From Saururus chinensis (lineage: Eukaryota; Streptophyta; Magnoliopsida; Piperales; Saururaceae), in assembly GCA_035235625.1 (NCBI GenBank), contig CP141142.1, positions 31,196,995-31,260,994 on the forward strand: DNA of 64,000 nt. The letters run 5' to 3'. Positions 34,012 to 44,375 of this stretch are shown here, piece after piece. Made by a program: the position numbers and the translations under genes. The notes below the pieces were generated by a model. It worked only from the letters and a program-made list of their open reading frames with translations, did not search any database and had not been told where the DNA came from. How positions within the stretch are numbered: the stretch's first letter is position 1; the number at the start of each line of letters is the position of its first letter.

Positions 34012-35499
34012 ATGGGTTAGACGTAGGCGACATCAACGTCGATTTGGGAGCCGGTGTCGAGAAAGGCGAGGAGGCGGAGGCTGAAGTTTTGGGGAGAGGA
34101 GAAGTCACCCTTCTGGAGGGCGATGTCGGCCCCGAAGAGGAGGGAGTGGAGCCTCTTGAGGTTGTCGTCCACTGATTTCCTCCAGTTTGAAGAACTCTCC
34201 TCTATATTACTTTCCCTGTCTCTCGTTCTCTTCCGCCGTCAAATTGATGACCGGGTTTTGCTTCGCTCTTCTGGAAAGGGCTCCAAACGGTGGTCCTCTG
34301 TCCATGTCGAGCTCCATCGTCAAATTTTCCTCCAAAATTTCCTCTGTTGGCATGCATCGATAAAAAGCTTTTGCATGGAAAGCATGAAAGTGAAGTTGAG
34401 GCGACGTCGGTAAAGAGGATGATTTCGTCGTTCAGAAGGACGAACGAAATCGCCTTTAGGTGATTTCGTCCTTCTAAACGACGAAATCGGGTTAAATTTT
34501 ATAACGTTAGACCGATTTCGTCGTTTAGAACGACGAAATTGACTTAAAATCAATTTCGTCGTTCTAAACGACGAAATCAACTTAAAAATTAAAAAAAAAG
34601 CCACGTAGGCGCCAGCCACTTGGCTGGCGCCTGCGTGGCAAAAAGGAACACCACTTTGGAAAATATTTCCCAAAGTGGTTTATTTTAGTAAATAATTATT
34701 TTTTTATTATTATTTATATAATTTTCCCTATTTTTAAAGAGATTAAATAATGTCACATAACATTTGTTTAAACTAAAATGTTAGAAAATCAACTACAAAG
34801 ATGTGTATGAGCTTGGGTTAAAACTAATGGGTCTCAAATAATTTTAAGTTTTTTATATAAAATAGTAAAGTAAAGTTCTATTAGGTAAGAATAGGTAAGG
34901 ACTATAATAAAGAGGACATGAGGTATAATATATTTACACATATATCAAATGGGTATATAATTTTTTTTTCATATTGTTTAAAAAATAGTCGGATAAAATT
35001 ATCTATTTATTTACCCATCAAATAAATTTAATGGTACTATTTAAATTTTTAGTTGGATAGTATGGATGATAGAAGGGGGGTACCGTTGGCAGCCTTACAT
35101 ATAACTGTTTTCATTCATAGTCAATTTTCATGAACCAGCCTTTCTCTAGTTTGGTTCTTATTTTAAATTAATGCTCTGTAAACCTTACATATGCTTATAA
35201 AATTTAAGAGTTTTTTATCTTTTAATCACAAAGGCTCCAAGGGCAAAAGCGCTATTCATTAACACTCCTCGATTACAACCCAAGCTCGCTAAAAACATAA
35301 AGCCACAAAGTGCCATAGACATTCTCCCATATAAGATGCAATAAACATTATAAGTCCAAGAAGCACGGTTGCCTTGATGACAAGAATTGGAGGTCAGATT
35401 TGCTGCAAAGCACCTCGAACTCTTCACAAACTATCTCCAATGGGTGGGTCAATCACTGATAGATAATTTGGCTCTTGGTCCCATCTTCCTTCAACTTCC

Positions 35500-37110
35500 A
35501 AAAGCCAAAGGGAGGTTTGCACCATTTAACCCAGCTTTGAATTTTAAATCTTTTAAGCTTGTTCTTGAAAATTTCATTCAACTTTTCGGGATGGATTCGG
35601 AAACTATAAGTGAATTGTAACTTTAGTGTAAAATTAGTTTGGCACTTGATCCGTTATAAATACCAAAAGCATTGTTTTAACTTGCTTGGCAGCCTCTCCT
35701 ACCTTGGTAGATTTCAGCTTCGTTAAGCATGGCCAGGTTCTTGTGGGGAAATGTGTGCGATCCTCGGCTAATTTAGGTAGCTTATAAATGTGTATGTTGT
35801 GAAGACCCTCAGTGCGAATTAGTTGAGCACTTACTCTCTCAAGGGTAGATTGCTTCTACCATTTGGAACTTCTTTTAAAACTTGTTCGTTAGGCAGATTC
35901 ACTCTTCTAGTAATTTGAGGAGCAAGATCGCTATCTTCGTCTCTGCAAAGTCTACTTGTAGGAGATTAAGAACTTTCATAGATCAAATTCTGTGAAAGAC
36001 CCTCCCGAGACCTTTTTTTTCTTTTTTTTGAAATATTTTTTATATTCCTTACTAATAGTGAGCTTAGTGTAAAGAATGCATATGAACAATTGATATTTGA
36101 CATCAATTGCACACACTAGTGCATGTTAGTATCATTGATCCTAATGCTAATGTGCCCTAACTTATGTGCCATCAATTTTCAAGATAAACGGCTCTGAAGT
36201 GTTTTTTACTATAGGTTCACTGTCAGTAGATTGCATAGAAAATGCTTCCTTTTTTTCAAATCTCAAACACCACATTGGGCCTTTTATTTTTTTGGCTCAT
36301 GAAATTTGCCCACAAGGAATTCATGGACAAAAGCATCCAAACTAGCTTAGAACCCAGAGCACAGACAATGCCATTCAACTGCGAATACAGAAACCTCCTT
36401 CATCAATTGGAGAACAAAGATTTTCATATTTCAGCCATTGTTTCCTGCTCCCAAATTCTGAGTCACTCTACTAAAAATTAGAAATTAATATCTCTAACTT
36501 ATTGAGGACAGTTTGAGGGGAGGAGAGGGAAAGAGAGAGAGAGAACACTTTGAATAAGAATGATCCTCCGAAGCTCCCAGCCATATTCAGTACTTTGCTC
36601 TTCCAACTTGTATGTTTTTTTCTTTATGAATTGAAGGGGAGAGTCAAATAAAGAAGTCCTGAGGTGCCCCATGTAGAGAGGAACAACAAGATAGGTAAGT
36701 GGGAAATTTTTGCAGGAAAAACCAGTGATTGTTTCAATCGCACTCACTATTGAGTGAAGAAGGTGCCTGTCGCAAAGCAACTTTTGTTCTTGTTGACCCT
36801 CTGGCCTGAGGCATTCTCATAGTCTAACAATATAAGGATTTTGTGAAGAGATGGGGACCTATTATTGCATAAGAGAACAATGTCATCAGCATAAAGAATG
36901 TGGGATGTGCACTGCACTCGACGAGTATGAAAACGAACTTCTAGCACTTATCTCTTCAAAGCTGAAAGGGCCCTGATTAATACTTCTTCATCTATAATGA
37001 AGAGGGATGGGGTAATGGATACCCTTGCCTAACACCCTTCGAGGATTTTAAGAACCCAGATGGAGACCCATTGAATAGAATAGAAAACCAACAATTCTTA
37101 GCAAGTTTGC
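35500..37110 (-). pseudogene. LINE-type (non-LTR) retrotransposon reverse transcriptase fragment
   Basis: On the - strand, starting near 37,085, LFNGSPSGFLKSSKGVRQG is followed by PSLFIIDEEVLIRALSAL, then the catalytic SHILYADDIVLLCNNRSP at about 36,900, NASGQRVNKNKSCF, and FPLTYLVVPLY near 36,700-36,650. This is the order of motifs in plant L1-type LINE RT (YADD active site, then the 'FP.TYLG.PL' region). Farther on, VKWCKPPFGFWKL near 35,550 resembles the start of the RNase H-like domain. Frameshifts and stops separate the pieces, and the endonuclease part was not found. Nothing else is seen at 35,106-35,500. Confidence 0.75.
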
Positions 37111-37389
37111 CGTTGGAGTGTACCTTTACGCAATGGAATTGAGGTCACAGGCACATTACCCTGGCTTGATTCACATTGATACACTATGTTTCCCTTGAAT
37201 GGATGGAACTCCAGCTGACGATTATGAGAAGTTGAGAACCACCGGCACGCGACCACCCTTTGATTCCCACGGTCAACATAATTGAACCACTCGAATCACG
37301 TGAGGGAGGGAAGAATTCCCAGTTGAAAATAATGGTTATTGTGTTGGAATTAAGACCACTTGAGCTCAAAGCCATAAGAGAGTGAATGA

Positions 37390-37700
37390 ATATGGGTTAT
37401 TGTGTTGGAATGGATTAAGATGCACCTTGATGGGTCAAAACATCCTATGTTGAGGGTATTTCTCAAGAAGTTGGTTGTTGTGTGTGCATGTGTTTCATTA
37501 AACTCTATTTACATCCTTTCAATGTTTGTGCATGTGTCTCCTAGGAGATTAATCGCACCCTTTTAGAGCCTATTTAAATAGGTCTTTTGTATGCACTTAG
37601 TACGGAATTTTCTATTATGCATCAGTTCATTGAGTCTAGAGAGAGTGTTTCACCGTGGGTTGCTGTTGGAGTGCTTCATCTAACAACATCAGATCATTTT
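37390..37700 (+). mobile_element. Probable 5' LTR/leader of the split copia element
   Basis: Located just upstream of the gag start. A TATA-like 'ctatttaaatagg' lies near 37,570 with 'agtacggaattttc' and 'tctagagagagtg' downstream, as expected of an LTR U3-R-U5. Neither end could be fixed, and I did not find a matching 3' LTR after 51.9 kb or a clear primer-binding site. The placement therefore rests mainly on position. Confidence 0.4.
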
Positions 37701-37956
37701 ATCTCAGGAGATAGACATCCGTGAATCCTAAAGCACTGGTAGGGAGGATGAATTTGTCTTAAAGAGATAGCCTCGCAAGACCCAATCTCTTTCTACTATC
37801 ACTACTTTGTTTATAACGTGTAGGTACAACAAAAGAATCATAACATGGGAGTCGTTGTGAACAAGATTTCCAACAATCTTAAGACAAATGTGTTTTTGTT
37901 TTTGTTTTTTGTTATTGTTCTTTTCTACTCCATTTTTTTTCTTTTTCATATGGAAG

Positions 37957-38422
37957 TGATGGATGGGAACAACAAAGGTATAAGCAATATTGTGACACCG
38001 GTCACAGTCCCTATGCATGTGCCCCATGTGCAAGTGAACCATTGGGAGAAACCAAAGAAGTTTAACAAAATAGATTTCAAGCATTGGCAACAGAAAATGC
38101 TGTTTTATTTGACAACACTCAACCTCTCCAAGTTTTTGACTAAAACGTGTCCTACCCTCGACAAGGATGAGACCAACAAACAAAAAATTGATGTTGCTGA
38201 ATAGACTAGAGAATTTGTTATAATGTATAATGTACACTAAAACTGCTAAGGAATTATGAGATTCACTAGAAAAGAAATACAAAACTAAGGATGTTGGCAC
38301 AAAGAAATTTGTACTCGGCACATTTTTAGATTTCACAATGGTGGATTTCAAGACTGTTATCAATCAAGTCCAAGAATGTCAAGTCATTCTCCACAAAATC
38401 CATGTTGAGGAGATGGTTCTTA
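37957..38422 (+). pseudogene. Ty1/copia gag, 5' half
   Basis: The frame gives VNHWEKPKKFNKIDFKHWQQ then KMLFYLTTLNLSKFL (conserved copia gag opening: F.G..F..WQ..M.F.L..L....L). After stops and frame changes it gives SLEKKYKTKDVGTKKFVLG and INQVQECQVILHKIHVEEM. The gag is broken off exactly at the insertion of a large TIR element and continues at 48,610, where SFQVAAIVEKLPSSWKDFKN follows in the family order. Several in-frame stops upstream of the break show that it had decayed or has decayed since. Confidence 0.8.
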
Positions 38423-38459
38423 GAGGGGTTAGTCATTCTGGATTTCAAATTTGGAATTC

Positions 38460-39575
38460 CAAAATATAAACTAATCTAATAAATTTCAACTGTTAGATTT
38501 AAAAATATTTAAAATTATGTTTTACTAGAATCCCTGGATTTAAGCTGGGAGATTTCAAAATAACCATTGATCTAAACTTTCATTTAAATATTCAAATGTG
38601 ATCAAACCATAATTCATACTTTAGTAACTTCTAAAATGTCATTAGCAAATAAAAAATAAAAAATAATTTACAAAATTAAATGTTAATAAAAATACTACAA
38701 GCACTGATCATGGGCCCACATGTCATAGCATTACTTATTTTATTCTAATCATAAGAAGAACAAATAAAAAGTTGCCTACTCTGATAGGTAGAACAATTGT
38801 TTCAAACCATTGATGATTTGGAGTCTAGTGGAAACTATCAATCCTTGAAATGCAAAATCTGCATACAATTAGCTTCATTCCTACAAAAGCCGCATCATCA
38901 TCAACAACCTAACATCTTTTCCAATATATATACCCTTTACATATTGACTTGATATCCCATTGGATGTAGCCATCAGTTTTTTGCTAAAATAATCGGGTTC
39001 AAAATGGAAATACAAAATCTGACTAAAATAGATTGAAAAATTCTTATGAGAATGCCCTTCCCCACACCATCCTCCTCTAAAAAAGGCAGTGATTGAATTC
39101 AAAATTATAATCAACATCATCAGTATTTCATAATTAATTGTGCCATTGGGGATTGGCATTATAATATGATATTACCATAGATGGGAAAGGGCCCACAATA
39201 TCACAATATGGTACAAATAAAAGCTTGACAATTCCAAAAGCCAACAAAGAAGAAGAGAATTAGTAACAATAGAAAAAAATTCAATCAAGGAGTTGAAGGC
39301 AGTAATTCAATAGATTTTGGCAACCAGATAGTAGTCATGAGTAAATATAATTTGAACACCAACAGTTGGTGGCACACTTAAGACTATTTTTTTGTAAAAT
39401 TAATATAAAAAGATACACTTGGCGTGCAAAAATAGGAAAAAATGCCAAAAAATCATGATTCCAAATTTTTATGCAAGATTAAGACCAACAACAATGTGCT
39501 ACATGGAAGTGTCGACAGAAAAATCATTGTAACCAAAGAAAATGAGAAGAACATCGTTTTAGTTATTATGAGATT
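38460..39575. other. AT-rich left part of the TIR element, no gene
   Basis: No frame with recognisable homology. Short open stretches on the - strand (about 39,159 to 38,881 and 39,662 to 39,453) have no domain. Confidence 0.4.
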
Positions 39576-39580
39576 AGTTA

Positions 39581-42500
39581 TGTCACGGCCCGGATTTTTA
39601 AAACCCTTTTTACAATAAAGGACACACGATAAATCACGATAATTTTTTTTTCTTAAACACAAAACAAATCTTCCGATTAAATATCTAGGTCGTGATAACT
39701 AGGTTCACAAATACGAATATCAAAACATATGATATTATTATACATGTCAAATTTCGTAAATAGTAGGTTAACCCTCTAAGTATAAGTCTGTCATCTTTCC
39801 GAAAATAAATAGCCAAGTAAAGTTGGCTCTCACGCCAGTAATTACAATTACTTACACAATTGCAGAAGTATGGAACTAGATCCCACTAATGCAGCGTCGT
39901 CCTCAAACGCCCACCAATGTCCCGATCTCGCAACGTCCCCATCTAAAGAACCTACAAGCAAACAAGACCAAACAGGAAACAAAACATCTCCTTCCCTGGA
40001 GGAGCATTCAAAAGAACAAAAGTAAAATTTAATATTTTTCGGATCGGGCCAACATCACCCGATGTTAGTTGCCTACATACTCATCAAACAACATCTCTAA
40101 TGCTTCTAACAAGATCGGATCCAGACGTAGTTCTACCTAATACTACACTATGCTAAGAAGCATAGCATCACACATGCAATACTTAAGTATTTTTAAGCAA
40201 CCTACATTTTATGCAAGTCCTTTAATCATTCCACTTGTTCTAATTAAACAAGCAATATCAATCAATGTTATTAATTATCTCTCGAACCATTGTTCGATAA
40301 TTAATATCCCTGTCTAATCCCAATAATAGATAGACTCATCAGATATCAACCTAAGTGACAAATGATAACAAAACACCCTGGAATCCACCAGGAAGTGCCA
40401 TCTCCCAACCTAGCCCATGAGGACCTGACCGGAGTGGAAGGACATGACCCACAACTGCACCTGAACAGAAGTGATTAGAGACGCCAACCAAGCAGGATGT
40501 CAGTGACCCTAAATGCGTGTACACTAAAAGATCCTCAATAGATCTGTGGTGAGCCCGGCTCACATGGAACTCCCTCCAATGGGGAGGTGCAACTACACGG
40601 TCAAATCAGCGGCTCCTCAAAAGAGCTAAAACTTAGGAAACCATTCTGAACCTTGTCTTGCTCATCTATAAGCTAGGATTCCGAATGACTATCCCAAACC
40701 CTATTAGTCCCTTCTAGACTAAGGTTTACAACTCGAGACATGCCATCGGTTCATCAACCAAGGCAAATCGTCAGGTCAAAGGCTTTGTTCACTGTATGAA
40801 CTAGTCCCAGACCCCTCTGAGGTATTTTAGTCTTTAACTTGATTAGGTGTTCTCGCCCAATCCAAAGCTATCAAACCCCATTAATTAAGCTTTCAATAAT
40901 CTTAAGATAGTGATAAATTACTATCACAACATCAATATCAAAAATTGAAATAAAGAACAACATAAACCATCAGAACTACATAGGTCCAAGCAGATCATAA
41001 TATCAATAATAAAATTCATTAATGATATAAGAATTATTCGAGCCCTCGTGCCCTAACCCTCCTTGGGTTATCTTAATAAATCTTTATGAAACTGGTCGTA
41101 ATGCACCTAAGGGCATTAGAGTAATTATCCAGCATTAGATACAATCCTCTCTGCACTTGGGTAAGTCTTTAACCTCTCCAAAGGTTTCAATATCACATTG
41201 GCCCGTTAACAACATTCACGCGAATGCAGCCGATTTGCATAGGGGTATTTCTGTTATTTGGTTTAAGGCCTTAATGAGATCTGACGGGTCCAAAATTGAA
41301 CTCAAGCATACTACTTGACTTCATGGACTCTGTGTAATTTTCTTGGCATGTGGCGGGGTTGTGAATTGACCCAGGTTGACTTAAGCTTTTACGATTAACC
41401 ATAGGGGCAAGAAGGTCAATTACCCACTCACTGGTATTTTTCCTCACCAAAAGTTTGGCCTATAATTAGTTTACCCATTACGCTATCACTGAGAATTTTC
41501 CCAATTTTTAGATCCACTCATATACCCTTGAACTAGAGCCTCAAACTTGGGTAAGTTAATATTATACGATAATTAACTAATAGGGGTAAAAAGGTTATTT
41601 AACAGTCTCTGGGATTTTTCCCCGAGCAAAAACTTGGTCAGAATAATCCCAAACCTCTCCAGGTACATGATTATTTTTCTAAATTTTTTTTGACACTTTT
41701 AGCCCCATGAACCGGTTCTAGTTCACTCCTTTTTTTTAAACCGAACCGGTTTGGTTCGGGTCGACGACCCTCAACGCGGGTCTTTTCCCCGCATCCGGCC
41801 AAAGGCGGAAACGCCTCTGGCGGCACAGCCCCTGCCATCACAGCAGGGCGGTGGCCTGGGTTCCACCAGATCGCTTCCAGGCGGCGATCCTAGTGAGGCT
41901 GGCCTCCGCCGCCGCCCGGTGGCCGGCTAAGGCCAAAGACACCTTTTTTTTCTTTTCCACCGGAGAAGCCGCGACGGCAGGGCGCCACGGCCGGACGATG
42001 GGCTGGGCTTGACCGGATTGCCATTGTACGGTGATTCCGGCAGCCCTAGTCCATCCTCCGGCCGGCAGCTCTGCATCGCTGCCGCAGGTTCTCCTTTCCC
42101 CTTCCTTTTTTTTTCTACTGAGATCCAACGGCTGTGGCAGCCAATCTGCCGCCACCAAGGCCGCTGGATACAAGCTGGTGCGGCGCGGCCAAGGCCATTC
42201 ACGGCTAGTGGGGCCCTTTCCGATGGCTACACCGGCGACTGAGAATTTTAAAATACTGTTCACGTAATTACGTGAACAATATTTGCAGAAAACACAATTA
42301 TCTACAAAAACCACTATAATTTCTATTTAATTAGTTAACAAAATCGATAATAATCTAAACTTGAAATCCTACCTCTCTGGCCAAGTTGACGTTGATCCAC
42401 CACCGCTGAAGCTTCGTTGAAAAATTTCCTTAGCAGCCTTCTCCGCCCTCTCTCCTTCCTCCACCAAAAACTGTCCCCTTAATTGTGCCCTCAAAAGCCT

Positions 42501-42896
42501 TTTTATAAACATGGGGATTAGGATTCCTAACCCCCCTAGAATTTGGGTAATCCTCCCCAATTAGGCCACCTAATTGGAACCTTAAAAATTAATTTCGGAA
42601 TTATAAACAACCTGACCGTAAAACGACTTAAACGGGCCAAATACACGTCTAAATCTGGTAAACGGGCCCTATACGATATGTTCAAATTTGAACAGTCGTA
42701 TCTCCCTCATCCGAACTCCGATTTGCATGTTCTTGGTGGTGTTTCGAAGCTCTATCTGTCTACTTTCTAATAGAACTAGTTTTAAATATAAATTATATTT
42801 AGGGAGGTAGTTATTCTACTAAGAATATTAATAAGTCAAACATCCTATTTTTTACATATTTAATTTTTGAAACTCAGTAAAATTCAAGATATTACA
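39581..42896 (-). mobile_element. Solo LTR, 3.3 kb, - orientation
   Basis: Read on the + strand it starts TGTCACGGCCCGG and ends GATATTACA. A perfect 5-bp target duplication AGTTA flanks it (39,576-39,580 and 42,897-42,901). Read on the - strand it starts TGTAATATC and ends GGGCCGTGACA, the same plan as the + strand LTRs at 6.8 and 44.4 kb. A TATA-like 'tttataaaaagg' is on the - strand near 42,500. No gag, pol, primer site or second LTR is present, so unequal intra-element recombination is the likely origin. A GC-rich patch at 41,750-42,240 has overlapping open frames without any domain. Confidence 0.85.
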
Positions 42897-42901
42897 AGTT
42901 A

Positions 42902-44370
42902 TGTTATGTGCCATAACATGCTCTCTTACCATGCACCGGGTCTCTTCTAATCCATAAATCTGTCTTTTGTGGGTGGCTTTCATGCTATGTCAAGAATCCA
43001 ACATCCCAACATATACATGTCCACGTTCCATACACATGTACAGACCACCTATCTCATATTGCTTAAACAACTTAATAAAGATGTTTCAGACACTTACATT
43101 TGTTTTTGTTCATTATGGAGGTACAATTATTCATATTCATAGTACTCAGCTGTAGAATAAAGTTGAGGTCTTGAAATTAACAGTTCCTGCAAGCAGCCAA
43201 AGGTAGATACTAACATAAAAGAACCTTTTAGTAAGCAACAGACCAGCTAAATTTCTAAAGATATGCAATAAGACGAAATGATGTAGGAGAAGACTAACTA
43301 AAACAAAAACAATAGCATAATCATCCTGATAACAACGAATCAGTCTACTTTTACATGGATGCATGATATTATTTTAATTCATTACCATACAACAAAAGCG
43401 AAGTCAAACTAGACGTTGCTAATATTGAAGTTTTCTACACCATTACACTTCCTGAAGGACGTCTATCTTAGTGGAATATATATGCTTACATAATCAATAT
43501 AAGCTTTTCGGTGGTGGAAGTAATCATGAGGATGACTGAAGCCAGTTAGTTTCTGTGAGTTATACCAGGCAATATAATGATGCTTATTTTCAGAAAAGAG
43601 TCATTGCTTTCAGCTAAAAGTTGAATATTTTTGAAAAATGTCAATTTTACATATCCAAATAGTAACGATGAAAAGTTTTTCTTTGGAAACTTTCCAACCA
43701 GACACAAAACTATCCAGTTCTATCAAGAGCTACTTAGATAATCCAAGGTGATAATATATGCCCCAAACTTGAAGTTTGCATAATCCTAGGAAAAAACACA
43801 ACTTCATAAAAGCAGAAACTCTGTTTTATATTCAACAACTGTTAAAAGAGAAGTAGATGAAGGCGCACAACATTCCATTTACTCTTTGAAAAGCTTTTAT
43901 AGACTATTTTTAGTGGCTAGCACAATGACAAAACATTTTCATTTTAGAGTGGAACCAAATGAAATTGATTATTTGATATTTGGAGATCCTACCATAACAT
44001 ATAACACTAGTGAAAGAAAGTATGTCATTAGCCATAGATACCCAAGAATTCACACAAAAATAATGGAAGAACTTGTAGTCACTAAAACTTTCTTCCGTGG
44101 TAAATAAAACCAAATAAGTGACATTTTCTACAATTACCTAGTTTCTGAACTTGAAAGCCTATGAAAAAAACTGAAGAGGCCATACTAATTTATCAAAGCC
44201 AAGATCAGATAGAGGAACTAGACAATATTACATTGGGCTACACAAAGGGAATTGAAATGTGTTGTACTTCTTGTCAGTCGGGATATGTCAGTGCTCGTGA
44301 TTTTTCTACAGGTGATGGGTTTCCCATGCCCACAATGGAAGGGATCAGAAGTGAAGTTTGCATTTAATTC
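42902..44370. other. Middle part of the TIR element, no recognised gene
   Basis: Short + frames at 43,886-44,107 and 44,161-44,367 are the best open stretches. They read like protein (for example RVEPNEIDYLIFGDPTITYN) but match no family I know. They could be a remnant of the element's own gene or acquired DNA. Confidence 0.35.
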
Positions 44371-44375
44371 GAGCA

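Larger units (their letters stand above)
31196..34728. mobile_element. Pack-MULE (Mutator-like element carrying host gene fragments)
   Basis: The ends GGGAAAATTATATAAATAAT... and the matching inverted right end are flanked by a perfect 9-bp target duplication TATTTTTAA (31,187-31,195 and 34,729-34,737), the established Mutator signature. The inverted arms are long, about 31,196-31,930 against 33,955-34,728. They include the 'ccactttgggaaatatttt' box, a 'gccacgcaggcgccagcc' GC hairpin, and a series of palindromic TTTCGTCGTT...AACGACGAAA units. The right arm has about 90 bp extra near 34,165-34,260. Between and within the arms lie fragments of several host genes. No MURA transposase is visible, so mobilisation would have to be in trans. 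Confidence 0.92.
30910..35097. mobile_element. hAT-superfamily element split by a Pack-MULE
   Basis: The left end TAAGGCTGCTAA and the right end TTGGCAGCCTTA are inverted repeats. The 8-bp direct repeat CATATAAC is perfect on both sides (30,902-30,909 and 35,098-35,105). Without the nested Mutator-like element (31,196-34,728) it is about 0.65 kb with no coding capacity, so it is a hAT MITE-like element. It lies about 0.7 kb downstream of the NEDD1 stop codon. Confidence 0.87.

Noticed and set aside
37728-38363. 211-codon - strand frame
   Set aside because: It is antisense to the copia gag, which is clearly coded on the + strand.
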